From positions 1,432,723-1,496,722 of the forward strand of contig NC_134525.1 of NCBI RefSeq assembly GCF_027942865.1: a DNA stretch of 64,000 nucleotides. The letters are read 5' to 3'. The notes under the pieces are model-generated. The model was not told the DNA's origin, did no database searches, and was given only the letters and a program-made list of their open reading frames with translations. The position numbers and the translations under genes are program-made. Shown one piece after another: positions 36,301-43,846 of the stretch (positions are counted from its first letter, which is position 1; each line of letters opens with the position of its first letter). The DNA comes from Odontesthes bonariensis. Taxonomy: Eukaryota > Chordata > Actinopteri > Atheriniformes > Atherinopsidae.

Positions 36301-37564
36301 TGGCAGAGCTCTGAGGTCAGCAGATCAGTTTCTGCTGGAAGTGCCCAGGTCAGAATACAAACCCTGGGGTGAGCGAGCCTTTTCCCAAAGCTGCCCCCAG
36401 GCTCTGGAATAAGCCCCCCGTCCAGCTGCGTCTTATTTCTGACCTGGGCCTCTTCAGATCCAGGCTAAAAACCTGCTTATTTAGGATGGCTTTAATACCC
36501 AGTAGCATGATGATACTTTTATCTGATTTTATTCGATTTAGTTGCTTTCACTGTTCTTTTATTTGTTTTTACTTATTCTCCTCTTTATTTATTATCTGCT
36601 GTAAAGCACTTTGGTACGCTGTATTATTATTTAGTTATTAATTAATTAATTAATTAATTAATTAATTAATTAATTAATAATTTTTTTATTATTATTATTA
36701 TACTTATTTCTGACCTGGGCCTCTTCAAATCTAGGCTAAAAACCTGCTTATTTAGGATGGCTCTTTAACTCATTGGCTGCCAGCCATTTTCAGTGCAGAG
36801 AGACCCATACTGCCAAGTGTTTTACAGTATTTTGACTGATTTTCCAAGACCCACAGAAAAGTGTGTCTTATGACTATGTACACACGGAAATTACCAAAAG
36901 AAAGAGTAGACTCTCTTCTTTCATCAGGAAAAAAAGTTTGTTTCTACCATTTTCAGTCCTTTAGTAATAGACAGTAGAACATAGGTTGGTTTCACCAAAA
37001 ACAGCTGTTTTTGACCAAAAAACGGAGAAAACAAGCTTCTTTTTTTTTTGTGCAAAGTGGCACTGCTGCCACCTAGCGGGTAATTTTGCCAGTATATTCT
37101 CTGTTTAGTGTTTACAAGCCTAAGATTTAGTGACGAACTCCGCTAGATTGTCCCCCAGCCCGCTCCGTTAAAAACACAATTGACGGAAGCAACCGTCGAA
37201 GGCATTGAATGAGTTAATACCCAGTAGTATGATGACACTTTTATCTTGTTTTATCTCATTCTATTTTGATTCTATTTTATTTTTATTGCTTTCACTGTTC
37301 TTTTATTGTTTTTATTTATTTGTTTTTACTTATTCTCCTCTTTATTTATTACCTGCTGTAAAGCACTTGGGTACACCGTAAGGATCGTCTGTAAAGGGCT
37401 GTAGAAATTAAACACATTTACTTCAGTCTGACGGTGCTGGTTTCCATGGTGACGTGTACTTCCTGCTGTGTGCTTGCAGGCGGTGCAACAAGACGAAGCG
37501 TGGCCGCAGACAGAAGCAGCACCTGGGCCACTTCCCGTCAGGAACCTCCTCCAGGATGATGTAG
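24142..37564 (+). CDS. tmeff1: tmeff1: tomoregulin-1, ten coding exons (spliced)
   Basis: Type I membrane protein with two follistatin-like modules and one EGF-like module; the family modulates TGF-beta/Nodal/BMP and ErbB signalling, mainly in nervous tissue. Coding exons: 24142-24280, 30782-30891, 31044-31173, 31751-31777, 31852-31942, 32027-32175, 33970-34017, 34106-34226, 35678-35839, 37480-37564. All have GT-AG borders and compatible phases, giving 1062 nt and about 353 aa (human TMEFF1 about 380). Order: signal peptide, Kazal 1 ([15 protein letters not shown]), acidic GSGSGDG linker, Kazal 2 ([15 protein letters not shown]), EGF (six cysteines), membrane segment ([19 protein letters not shown]), basic tail ending SSRMM. 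The membrane segment and the GRRQKQ.LGHF tail fit TMEFF1 better than TMEFF2, from memory of the family. Introns are loaded with repeats. Which teleost paralogue (a or b) is not decidable here. Confidence 0.93.
24860..27757. repeat. 12-bp CpG minisatellite (GTTACGTCCTGA)n in tmeff1 intron 1
   Basis: About 240 copies of a 12-bp unit, GTTACGTCCNGA with N mostly T, C or A. Sub-variants include GTTACATCC and GGTACACTCTGA. Every standard unit carries a CpG. The period of 12 keeps frames open on both strands, producing apparent proteins of 776 and 980 aa made only of DVTQ/DVTL or NSGR repeats; these are not genes. The array starts about 580 bases after exon 1. Confidence 0.97.
27758..28533. repeat. 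Second 12-bp minisatellite (GGGCGTCTCTAA)n
   Basis: Directly abuts the previous array. About 65 copies of GGGCGTCTCTAA, with variants ending ACG, AGG or GGGTGTC. Both arrays have a 12-bp period and a CGTC core, so one may have grown out of the other. The plus-strand frame (SLRA)n at 27783-28580 is an artefact of the period. Confidence 0.96.
28625..28996. repeat. 35-bp minisatellite
   Basis: About ten copies of a 35-bp unit made of GCTGATTGGCTGCAGATAAC and GTTATTGATCCCTCA. Variants alternate GATTGGC and GATCAGC, and ATAAC and ATAGC, in a regular order, suggesting a 70-bp higher-order pair. Still within tmeff1 intron 1. Confidence 0.95.
28997..29867. other. tmeff1 intron 1 unique part and a retroelement tail
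   Basis: Mostly unremarkable intronic DNA. At about 29537-29620, the string AATCTTTATTTGTACAGCAC, with a following CACAAAGCGGTTTACA, has the look of a fish retroelement 3' end in reverse orientation. No gene is seen. Confidence 0.4.
29868..30676. repeat. 41-bp minisatellite just before tmeff1 exon 2
   Basis: About twenty copies of a 41-bp unit containing CTGCTGTGGTTACTAGCATG and CTAATACTAGCAACAGGTCT. The spacing between equivalent bases is 41 (30004 to 30045). Units vary at GCATGCTAA/GCATGATAA/GTATGCTAA. The array ends about 105 bases before the exon 2 acceptor. Each unit has CTAAT- or CTAGC-type strings resembling weak branch-point sequences. Confidence 0.95.
30782..30891 (+). CDS. tmeff1: tmeff1 coding exon 2
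   Basis: Acceptor TGTTTTCAG, donor CACGTGAGT. It encodes [17 protein letters not shown] and continues through GGTCRENG to CVCQFH, the cysteine-rich start of the first follistatin module. Phase 1 in, phase 0 out, matching exons 1 and 3. Confidence 0.92.
31044..31173 (+). CDS. tmeff1: tmeff1 coding exon 3: first Kazal core
   Basis: Acceptor TTGTGTTTCAG, donor CACGGTAACG. It encodes the Kazal core [18 protein letters not shown] followed by [20 protein letters not shown]. The Y..NEC..R pattern and cysteine spacing are those of follistatin-domain Kazal modules. It ends with one base of a split codon. Confidence 0.95.
31174..31750. other. tmeff1 intron 3
   Basis: About 580 bases of ordinary intronic sequence. 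A CCGCTGCCAGAGA string occurs twice (31513 and 31564), with nearby AAAGTTTAG, indicating a small local duplication. Nothing else is recognised. Confidence 0.4.
31751..31777 (+). CDS. tmeff1: tmeff1 micro-exon 4 (27 nt)
   Basis: Acceptor TGTCTGGCAG, donor GAGGTAAGC. Encodes DAGSGSGDG, the acidic Gly-Ser linker between the two Kazal modules. An equivalent linker is present in mammalian TMEFF1 and TMEFF2. Length and phase fit both neighbours. Confidence 0.88.
31852..31942 (+). CDS. tmeff1: tmeff1 coding exon 5
   Basis: Acceptor GTGTCCGCAG, donor CTGTGAGCG. Encodes [17 protein letters not shown], then [13 protein letters not shown], the start of the second follistatin module. The donor must be the GT two bases after ATG, giving a leucine codon split 2+1 with exon 6. 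Reading on instead meets TGA at once. Confidence 0.88.
32027..32175 (+). CDS. tmeff1: tmeff1 coding exon 6: second Kazal core
   Basis: Acceptor TGTGCGCAG, donor CAAGGTAACC. Encodes [19 protein letters not shown], then [18 protein letters not shown], a second Kazal module with matching cysteine spacing. The residue after the NPVCGGDG motif is Ala where family members usually have Lys/Ser; otherwise standard. Confidence 0.93.
32176..33969. other. tmeff1 intron 6 with retroelement and hAT remnants
   Basis: About 1.8 kb. (GGCCCCAAA)n lies at 32450-32480. At 32660-33000, the start CACTTTATTCATTCAAATTA and the following GCTTCTGGCTGTGGGGTGAA look repeat-derived, ending in an (AGAACC)n stretch at about 32990-33015. 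At 33456-33710 a plus-strand frame begins [17 protein letters not shown], typical of hAT-related transposase N-termini, and runs into (GCTAAT)n. No host exon is seen. Confidence 0.5.
33456..33707 (+). pseudogene. N-terminal fragment of a hAT-type transposase
   Basis: An 83-codon frame starts [16 protein letters not shown], a start seen in many hAT/ZMYM-like transposase derivatives in fish. It is followed by acidic/glycine sequence and then the 6-bp repeat (GCTAAT)n, read as Asn-Ala repeats, before stopping. No BED finger or catalytic region follows, so it is a broken piece inside tmeff1 intron 6. Confidence 0.5.
33970..34017 (+). CDS. tmeff1: tmeff1 coding exon 7 (48 nt)
   Basis: Acceptor GTGGTTTCAG, donor TATGGTGAGA. 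Encodes [16 protein letters not shown]. The KKDDG..YRPD-like pattern corresponds to the linker between Kazal 2 and EGF in mammalian TMEFF1. Phases match exons 6 and 8. Confidence 0.82.
34106..34226 (+). CDS. tmeff1: tmeff1 coding exon 8: linker and EGF start
   Basis: Acceptor TCTGTCTTCAG, donor CTGCAGGTAACG. Encodes [17 protein letters not shown] then [16 protein letters not shown], the first cysteines of the EGF-like module (C-x7-C-x4-C), ending in NLPTC with a split Arg codon. The histidine in CEHG..CE sits where TMEFF proteins carry their characteristic EGF-domain residue. Confidence 0.92.
34373..34997 (+). mobile_element. MITE, GGCTGTGTTC family, copy C (tmeff1 intron 8)
   Basis: Begins GGCTGTGTTCGAAACCGC at 34373 and ends TTTGGAACACAGCC at 34997. 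Very similar to copy D in the dynein gene. It is directly followed by sequence copied from the dynein exon beside copy D (separate entry). The bases just outside it (TCATA left, TATGA right) extend the inverted ends. Confidence 0.88.
35004..35177 (-). pseudogene. Duplicated partial dynein heavy chain exon in tmeff1 intron 8
   Basis: Nearly identical to 58705-58878, the 3' part of a dynein exon of the minus-strand gene, and in the same orientation. It encodes [19 protein letters not shown] then [16 protein letters not shown] and continues to APLK. The frame is intact with only a few base differences, at least one changing an amino acid (MMRED to MMKED). Similarity stops inside the exon at CAACCGGC (35177/58878), so there is no acceptor. 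The adjoining MITE copy C is part of the same duplicated block, so the block (MITE + donor + partial exon) was moved as a unit from the dynein gene. It is antisense to tmeff1. Confidence 0.9.
35178..35677. other. Rest of tmeff1 intron 8
   Basis: Unremarkable intronic DNA with a small 11-bp triplication (CAGTCCACATC / CGGTCCACATC) at about 35545-35578. No gene or RNA is recognised. Confidence 0.4.
35678..35839 (+). CDS. tmeff1: tmeff1 coding exon 9: EGF end and membrane segment
   Basis: Acceptor TGCGTTGCAG, donor ACCAGGTACG. Encodes [12 protein letters not shown] (last EGF cysteines), a [19 protein letters not shown] juxtamembrane string, then the hydrophobic [19 protein letters not shown] with CFTR after it. 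The membrane sequence is the best evidence for TMEFF1 over TMEFF2. Confidence 0.95.
36165..36660 (+). mobile_element. CR1/L2-like LINE 3' end in tmeff1 intron 9
   Basis: Plus-strand broken frame: a [22 protein letters not shown] string, then [17 protein letters not shown] and [16 protein letters not shown], the conserved C-terminal end of L2/Rex1-type reverse transcriptase proteins. It is followed by an AT-rich 3' tail with (TTAATTAA)n at 36630-36680. Only the 3' end is present. Confidence 0.75.
36697..37420 (+). mobile_element. Second LINE 3' end, split by a TTAA element
   Basis: The LINE segment TTTCTGACCTGGGCCTCTTC recurs at about 36705 and runs to GGATGGCT, is interrupted at 36769-37213, then resumes at TACCCAGTAGTATGATGACA and ends near 37420 (GGGCTGTAGAAATTAAA). 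The uninterrupted neighbour at 36400-36640 shows what the site looked like before insertion. Confidence 0.75.
36769..37213. mobile_element. piggyBac-like non-autonomous element (TTAA target)
   Basis: 445 bases flanked by TTAA on both sides (36765-36768 and 37214-37217). Terminal inverted repeats are CTCATTGGCTGCC (left) and GGCATTGAATGAG (right, reverse complement CTCATTCAATGCC), imperfect but aligned. The parallel LINE copy upstream has GGCTTTAATACCCAG with nothing inserted, giving a natural empty site. No transposase frame. Confidence 0.85.
37480..37564 (+). CDS. tmeff1: tmeff1 coding exon 10: cytoplasmic tail
   Basis: Acceptor GTGCTTGCAG. Encodes [18 protein letters not shown] then PSGTSSRMM and stop TAG at 37562-37564. 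The RGRRQKQ.LGHF tail and the terminal SSRM(V/M) match the TMEFF1 cytoplasmic tail as I know it. Confidence 0.95.
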
Positions 37565-38194
37565 CCGCCCTCCTCTCCTCGTCTTTTTTATAAAATCCCC
37601 CTTTTCGTACCACAGGGACAGACTGCAGTTTTATACCAACGTTTTGGTGCCTGGTTGTTTGTTTTTCCCGTTTCTTTAGTTCTGAAGGGGCCTTATTTCC
37701 CAGGTTTGTTTCTGTTGGTGGAGCTGCCGCCGGGCCCTCCGACAGGAAGCAGAAACCTTATTTATATGATTGTATGGTCATGTCATGCTGAAACACACAG
37801 GTTTCCACCCTGTGGGACGCACTCTTGCACCGTTTTCCTGCCTCTTCTGTTCGATTGGTTTAACTTTACGCAGCCTGCAAGTCGGTCAGCGCCAACACCG
37901 GCGGATGAATCTGAGATGTGAAGGTTAAAGGCAGTTTTCTTCCTGAATGTCAGTGAGAATACAAGCTCAGATCTCATGACAAAGCATTCATCTCAACCTC
38001 TTTTATATTTGAGCAGAATTATTTCTCCACATTTAATGTTTCTGTGAACAGATTTGAGACGCTTTGCTTTTTACGGACTGCTCCTTTAGCAGCTGCTGCC
38101 ATGTTCCTCCGAGCTCTGAAACCCTTTGAGCAGTGACGCCTTTCAGACATGAAGCGCTGCCTCAATGCTTTCTGGGCCTGCTCACGTCTCACAT

Positions 38195-38622
38195 TAAAGG
38201 GACAGTTCGCCTCTTCTGACATGAAGCTGTGTAACATCCCATATCAGCAACATCATTTCTGAACATCTTCTTACCCCCTGCTGCGTCCTGTGAGCAGAGT
38301 TCCAGCCTCGTTTTGGTGTTGATGAAGGTAGTCCGGCTAGTTGGCTAGGGTTTAAAAAATAAAGCGTTTTGCTTCTCAGAACAATATGCGTTCAAAAGAG
38401 TAATACATTTGCATCACACAATGGTTCTCCAGGAAAAAGTCAGACCTCACAATTATTTTTTAAACCCCAGCCAACTAGCCGGACTACCTTCATCAACACC
38501 AAAACTCAGCTGGAACTCTGCTCACAGGACGCAGCAGGGGGTAAGAAGATGTTCAGAAATGATGCTGCTGATATGAGATGTTACACAGCTTCATGTCAGA
38601 AGAGGCGAACTGTCCCTTTAAA
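38195..38622. mobile_element. Foldback MITE forming a ~165-bp-arm hairpin
   Basis: Left arm (about 38195-38360) reads TTAAAGGGACAGTTCGCCTC through to CCGGCTAGTTGGCTAGGG. The right arm (about 38455-38622) is its near-perfect reverse complement, ending GAACTGTCCCTTTAA. The loop is about 95 bases. A short repeat of the end (GGCAAACTGTCCCTTTAAG) follows directly. Terminal inverted ends and lack of coding mark it as a foldback MITE in the tmeff1 3' UTR. Confidence 0.85.
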
Positions 38623-39526
38623 GAGGCAAACTGTCCCTTTAAGGCGCTCACACACGGCGGCGGCGGGACTAGAAGCCCCGGCTCTCCTCGCTCCATCTGA
38701 GCCAGATGATGAAAAAACTGCAGTTTTTCTCCACATTTGTTGCTGCAGCTGCATAAAAGCATCGAGAAAGAGTTCTTAAAAATGTAAAAGCTTGTAGAGA
38801 AGAGCCGTTTCCACCCGTGAACTGTGAGGAAGCTGCTCATCATGTCTGAAAGGGTCCGTGTCTGCTGGAATCTAAACTTTTAAACTCAACGGATTCGTTG
38901 CTTCTCAGATTTAAACGAGGCGTTTTCTTCCATTGAACATTCCAGAATGAACCCGCAGACTGTGGGAAGTTCCCATCGAGCCGATTCCAAAGCAGCGCTG
39001 CGGCTCACGTTTGGCTCGACTTTTCTTTTTCTGTGTCGTTTAATTCCGCCTTAAACCTCCAGGGGGCGCTGTGCACCGGGGAAACAGGATTATCAGGGAC
39101 CACTGAAGCCCCTCGGGCTCGCTTTGCTGTGTCCCACAGGGACAGAAGTAACATTTCATGTTTGTATTTGTCACGATGAGACGCACCTGGAAACCAAAAT
39201 GCTGTTTTTTCTACTGCTGGAGTTGTTTTCCCCGCTTCTTTTTCAGGTGACGCCACTCCGGAAATGGACTCCAGTTTTTTTTTTGTGTGTGTTGGGACGA
39301 GTCGGGGATGACAGTCTTTCTTTTTTGGCTTTTTAATCTGATTTGTAACGACGGTACGAAGTGTCTGTGTTGGCTGTTTTCTGGTAGAAGGAGTAGACGG
39401 ATCAGCTGGGCCGCGGCTCCCGCTGCGCCGGGCAGCCGACGCTGCAGGAGCCGCGGCCCGATTTTACTGTAGATGTTGCATGAACCACTGAAGTTGATGT
39501 TTAGACTGTGCTGTAGCTGAACTAGA

Positions 39527-39532
39527 ATTAAA
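39527..39532 (+). terminator. tmeff1: Candidate tmeff1 polyadenylation signal ATTAAA
   Basis: ATTAAA follows the 3' UTR and precedes the T-rich GCTTTTGTTTTCC. It is the common variant signal. Assigned by position only. Confidence 0.4.
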
Positions 39533-39799
39533 TTATGATGTTTAAACCACTTCGCTTTTGTTTTCCATCCATTCGAACTGAAAACCTGATCAGAGTCTGC
39601 TTTAAGGAGAAGCTTTTTACAGGGAACACCTGTAAAAGTTAAAATATCTCCCCAGTCCCAGGGGGCGGAGCTCTGGCAAAAGGTTTCCGTTAGGGCTGGG
39701 TGAATTAACTCGTTATTATCACGTTAACGCATTCATTATTTAACGGCATTAAATATTTTATCGCACATTAACGCATGTTTTATTTATTTTACAATTTTT

Positions 39800-40012
39800 T
39801 TAAATTAAAAAAAAAAAAAATTCCTTTTGAGGACTTTTGTGCCTTTAATGGAAAGTTCAGAGAGACAGGAAGCAGGGGGAAGAGAGAGGGGGAACAACAT
39901 GCAGCGCAGGGCCGTCCGATATGGGACTTGAACCGGGGCCAGCTGCAGCGAGGACTATAGCCTCTGTACACGGGGCGCCTGCTCAACCCACTACGCCACA
40001 AACCACCCCTGT
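39800..40012 (-). mobile_element. tRNA-derived SINE inside the hAT element
   Basis: On the minus strand it starts near GTGGCGTAGTGGGTTGAG, a good polymerase III A box (TGGCGTAGTGG). About 40 bases on comes the B box GGTTCAAGTCCC. A pyrimidine-rich body with CCCCCTCTCTCTTCCCCC and an A/T-rich tail follow. A TGTTTTATT-rich string occurs on both sides, consistent with target-site duplication. Host age: it is younger than the hAT copy it sits in. Confidence 0.75.
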
Positions 40013-40024
40013 TTTATTATTTAT

Positions 40025-40500
40025 TTTATTATTGTAAAAGTCTGCTGCTCACAGGCTTTTATTTTGTAAAAGTCTGCTGCTCACAGGCTTTTATTTTGTA
40101 AAAGTCTGTCGTTCACAGGCTTTTATTTTGTAAAAGTCTGTTGCTCACAGGCTTTTATTTTGTAAAAGTCTGTTGCTCACAGGCTTTTATTTTGTAAAAG
40201 TCTGCTGCTCACAGGCTTTTATTTTGTAAAAGTCTGTCGCTCACAAGCTTTTATTTTGTAAAAGCCTCTTGCTCACAGGCTTTTATTTTGTAAAAGTCTG
40301 TTGCTCACAGGCTTTTATTTTGTAAAAGTCTGCTGCTCACAGGCTTTTATTTTGTAAAAGTCTGCTGCTCACAGGCTTTTATTTTGTAAAAGTCTGTTGC
40401 TCACAGGCTTTTATTTTGTAAAAGTCTGTTTCTCACAGGCTTTTATTTTGTAAAAGTCTGCTGCTCACAGGCTTTTATTTTGTAAAAGTCTGCTGCTGTC
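40025..40500. repeat. 32-bp minisatellite, block 2 (inside hAT)
   Basis: About 15 copies of the same 32-bp unit as 20546-22332 (GTAAAAGTCTGCTGCTCAC plus AGGCTTTTATTTT). The spacing is strictly 32 except for the truncated last unit. Confidence 0.95.
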
Positions 40501-40544
40501 TGCTGTGGAACAGGAAAAGAAAGTAATCGGCGGATCCACCAAAC

Positions 40545-40850
40545 ATGGAGAAGGGTACGGAACTTTTACTCGGCCATTTTCATTTTAAAGTTCTTCCAGA
40601 CGGCGGAGTCGACAGAACCAAAGTCATCTGTAAACTCTGCCAAGTTGAATTGTCTTCTCAGCGTAGTAGTTCCAGTCTAAAATATCACTTAAAGGCAAAA
40701 CACACAACTGATAGCAGCAAGTCATTCAAGGAAACAGACAGTGGAGCGAGGCTTCTACATAAAAACTACAGAAAGATGCTGATGTTAAAAGTGTGTTTGC
40801 ACAACAAATGTTATGGCACTTTCATTCATATGGCAGCACATTTAAAATAA
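40545..40850 (+). pseudogene. BED-type zinc finger fragment of a hAT transposase
   Basis: A 101-codon frame starting ATG at 40545 contains KVICKLCQVELSSQRSSSS and LKYHLKAKH, i.e. C-x2-C ... H-x4-H, the BED zinc finger found at the N-terminus of hAT transposases. The rest of the transposase (RNase-H-like catalytic core and dimerisation region) is absent. It is thus a remnant retained in a non-autonomous derivative. Confidence 0.75.
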
Positions 40851-41399
40851 AGCTAAATGCTAAAAGCTATACGCTACTTTTGGATTCATTTTTGGATTCT
40901 GCGTACAAATGCGATTAATCGTGATTAATCAGGGAAATCATGTGATTAATTAGATTAAACATTTTAATCGTTGCCCGGCCCTGGTTTCCGTGCGAGTTAA
41001 CGGCAGCTCAGTTCAGAATCAGATCTGATGGACCAAGAGTTAAAAAAATGGTGCAACTTTGGACATATTAGCTATGAGCGCATACTGAAACTACAAAACA
41101 GATTGAAATGGATTAACATCCGCCCCTGAGTCGGGTCGAAGCTTCTCCTCTGACTCACTCAGTTGTTAAACTGCTGACTCCGCCCACCTGGAGGGAGGGA
41201 GGGACCAAAGCCGAGCGCCCCTGGCAGCTGAAGCAGCCTCGGTGGTTAAATATAGGGATGACTGCAGGACGGTTATAGGCTGCAGCTGGTGGAGGTCTGT
41301 TAGGTGGTGGGGAGTCCCCCCCCACCTCCACCTAAAAGCTTCAAGCTATTCTTCGATATTCGATCATCAGCTGGTCGCTGTCCAATGTTTTCATTAAAC

Positions 41400-42045
41400 G
41401 TTCCGCTGCAGACGGGTTGAAAGTTGGTTATAAGGCCGTTTCCAAACTATCTGGAGTCCATCGTTCTATAGAGAGAAAGATTATTCACAGGTGGAAAACA
41501 TTCAGGACAGCTGTCAGTCTGCCCAGGAGTGGACGTCCCAGCAAGGTCACCCCAAGGTCAGAAACCCAAAGAGCTACATCTCAGACTCTGCAGGCCTCAG
41601 TTAGCATGTTAAAGGTTAAAGGTCACCCCAAGGTCAGAAACCCAAGAGCTACATCTCAGACTCTGCGGGCCTCAGTTAGCATGTTAAAGGTGAAAGGTCA
41701 TGACAGCACAGTTAGAAACAGACTGAACAGGTGTTGCTTGTGTGGAAGGGCTGCAGGAGAAAGCCTCTTCTCTCTAAAAAGAACATGGCAGCACAGCTTA
41801 GGTTTGCAAAGCTGCATCTGAACAAAGCACAAGACTTCTGGAACAATGTCCTTTGGACAGAGCAGACCAAAGTGGAGATGTTTGCTCATGATGCACAGCA
41901 GCACGTTTGGAGGAAACCAAACACAGCATATCAGCACAAACACCTCACACCAGCTGTCAAGCACGGTGGTGGAGGGCTGATGATCTGGGCTGGTTCTGCA
42001 GCCACAGGACCTGGGCACCTTGCAGCCACTGCAGAGAAGAAGGTA
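41400..42045 (+). pseudogene. Dead Tc1/mariner transposase
   Basis: Broken plus-strand frames read as Tc1-like transposase: a helix-turn-helix part (KAVSKLSGVHRSIERKI, then LPRSGRPSKVTPRSE), a middle part, and NNVLWTEQTKVEMFAH with KHGGGGLMIWAG at 41731-42020. In active Tc1 elements the first catalytic aspartate sits in a W(S/T)DE-type string; here it reads WTEQ, so that residue is lost. A segment of about 72 bases is duplicated in tandem (GGTCACCCCAAGGTCAGAAA at about 41545 and 41620). Several frameshifts. No clear inverted ends. Confidence 0.8.
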
Positions 42046-42196
42046 TTTCTTTATTTAGTAATCTGCATCCTGACATTCAGAGGGACGTTTCCTTCCATTT
42101 TCTGTCAATTAAACTTCTTAAACAATCTTCTAAGACCAGCCGCACATCCACCAACAGGACGATTCTCCACCGGCTGGTTTGGGATTTGATGGCGTT

Positions 42197-42350
42197 GGCT
42201 GGCCAAAACAAGGTCCCGTATGGAAATTACAATAGTTACACTGCTCAAATCTGGATAAAATTATTCTAAAAAGGCTGTAGATTCATTAAAACCTAGTCTG
42301 GGATTTCTGAAATCTTATTTTGATTTGTGAAAATGGTGAACAGGGCCATC
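42197..42350. repeat. Third copy of the ~185-bp dispersed repeat
   Basis: Strings ACTGCTCAAATCTGGAT and GGCTGTAGATTCATTAAAAC match the pair at 22780-23090, about 19 kb away, with some divergence. It lies directly right of the Tc1 remnant. Confidence 0.65.
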
Positions 42351-43846
42351 GTCATTGCCATTCATTTCAATGGTGAATATTGATTTGACGTATACGCTTG
42401 TTTGTTATTATCAAGGTCTAAAAGTATAACTTTAACCAAGCTACTTAAAGACTAACCTACATGATCTAGTTTAATTTTATAGTAGCTAGACTGGTAATTT
42501 ATTTTTAAGTAAGTTAAAGCACAAGAATGGAGACAAATAATTTAAGTTTAACACAATATTGAGGTTTATCCGGGTGTCTTATTTTGTGTAGGGACAGATA
42601 ACAATGAAAAGACTTCTTTGTAAAGAAGCACAAGTCAGACCCAGATCAGGCCCAGTCAGACCCCAGCCATGAAACCAGCAGCCCTGTTAGCTCCCAACCA
42701 GGCAAGTCAGTGTGGGCAGACACAGGAGCCAGGCTACCACCACCAGGTCAGAGTATTCAAAGGCAGCTAAATGCATCTCCAGTTTATAGAAGTGGAGCCT
42801 CACTTTGCCCAGATTGTTAATGTAAAGAGGGATGCGTATGTCCTGCTGGTGAATATTGTGATCACAATAGTGTGAGTGGGTGAGAGAGAGAGAGATATGA
42901 CCTTTTTATATACATTCTATGGGCTTGATGTGGCGCTCATGTGCCACCCCTGGAACACCCCACATTTAAAATCACTGCACCCTGCCACCGGGCCTGAAGA
43001 ATCTGTGGCCAGCGTCCTGCTGGCAGATGCCCCAGAATCCTGAAAACTCCACTGGCTTCTTGCTCCTCCCACCTTGGGCTCCAACCAAATGTGGACGAGC
43101 CGACTCTGGCGTTAGAATTCAGAACGCTTTATGGAAATCTGGCCCTCCATTTGGAGCCCCGAGGGGCCCGAAAACCTCCAGAACCCAAAAAGCTGGAGGG
43201 ATTAAGACAGAACAAAGTGAAAAGTTGGTGGTTGATTGATGGGTGACGGAGGAATAGATGGGAGGGGGTTTCCACTTCTTTTAATACCCTCATGTCCCAA
43301 AGAAGCATGGGGAGTCACTTTACCTCGGCTGTATTTATAGCAGCAGAGCACAGGGAGACGCTGGGGTCCATGACACCCTTCATCCATCACATGCTTTCCA
43401 TTTTAAAGCTCTTGGTGAGCAGGTCGGTGTTTCTGGAGCCGCGCATTCATGCTTCATACCAGCATGAGCAGCAGACCCTCGCTGGCTGCCATCTCTTTAC
43501 AACGCTGACTAGATGCTGTTAAAGTTCACCGATCCTCCCGGCGCTCCTTCTGTTTTTTACCTCGTCTCTTTTTAGCTCCTCCACCCCCCCTCCCTCCCTC
43601 GTCCAACAGGGTGGAGTCTGTCAGTTGGTCCGAACGGATTTCGGGTCAACCTCCAGTCGTAGAGGGGTGCTTCTGTTTGACTCCGTCTTTTTCCTCTGGA
43701 TCCCCAACCTTCAACCCACATGTGATCTTCGATATTTGGAGAAAACAGAACCAACTGCAGCAGATCCTGTTGGATTTTTCATTTGGATCGCTGGATTCAA
43801 AGTGAGGGGGCGACCAGGCCACGGAGAGACGAGCCAACAAGCAGAC
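42351..43846 (+). promoter_or_regulatory. cavin4: Upstream region and 5' UTR of cavin4
   Basis: No gene is visible before the cavin4 start codon. At 43331-43340, GTATTTATAG resembles a TATA/MEF2-type AT-rich motif (one mismatch to the MEF2 consensus), which would suit a muscle gene; this is inference only. A C-rich stretch at 43575-43605 and an in-frame open stretch from 43625 precede the ATG at 43847. The latter lacks any cavin homology and is taken as UTR. Confidence 0.35.

Larger units (their letters stand above)
37565..39545 (+). other. tmeff1: tmeff1 3' UTR (probable)
   Basis: About 2 kb from the stop codon to the first good poly-A signal candidate, ATTAAA at 39527-39532. It contains the large inverted-repeat element at 38195-38622. 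Short frames here have no family identity. A shorter 3' end is possible. Confidence 0.5.
39691..40983 (+). mobile_element. hAT element with 8-bp target duplication, carrying a minisatellite
   Basis: Perfect 8-bp direct duplication GTTTCCGT at 39683-39690 and 40984-40991. Ends are TAGGGCTGGG (left) and CCCGGCCCTG (right, reverse complement CAGGGCCGGG). In order it holds the left AT-rich end, a tRNA-derived SINE (39800-40012), the 32-bp minisatellite block 2 (40025-40500), a BED-finger coding fragment (40545-40850), and the AT-rich right end. There is no hATC catalytic region, so it is non-autonomous. Confidence 0.9.

Noticed and set aside
24142..37564. Assignment as tmeff2
   Set aside because: The membrane segment, GRRQKQ.LGHF tail, linker sequence and the adjoining cavin4 all fit TMEFF1 better.
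43331..43340. Firm MEF2 site for cavin4
   Set aside because: One mismatch to consensus, ~500 bases upstream of the ATG with unknown start site; kept only as a note.
43625..43846. Upstream in-frame extension of cavin4
   Set aside because: The frame is open from 43625 but the sequence has no cavin similarity and is C/T-rich UTR-like; ATG 43847 leads straight into cavin sequence.
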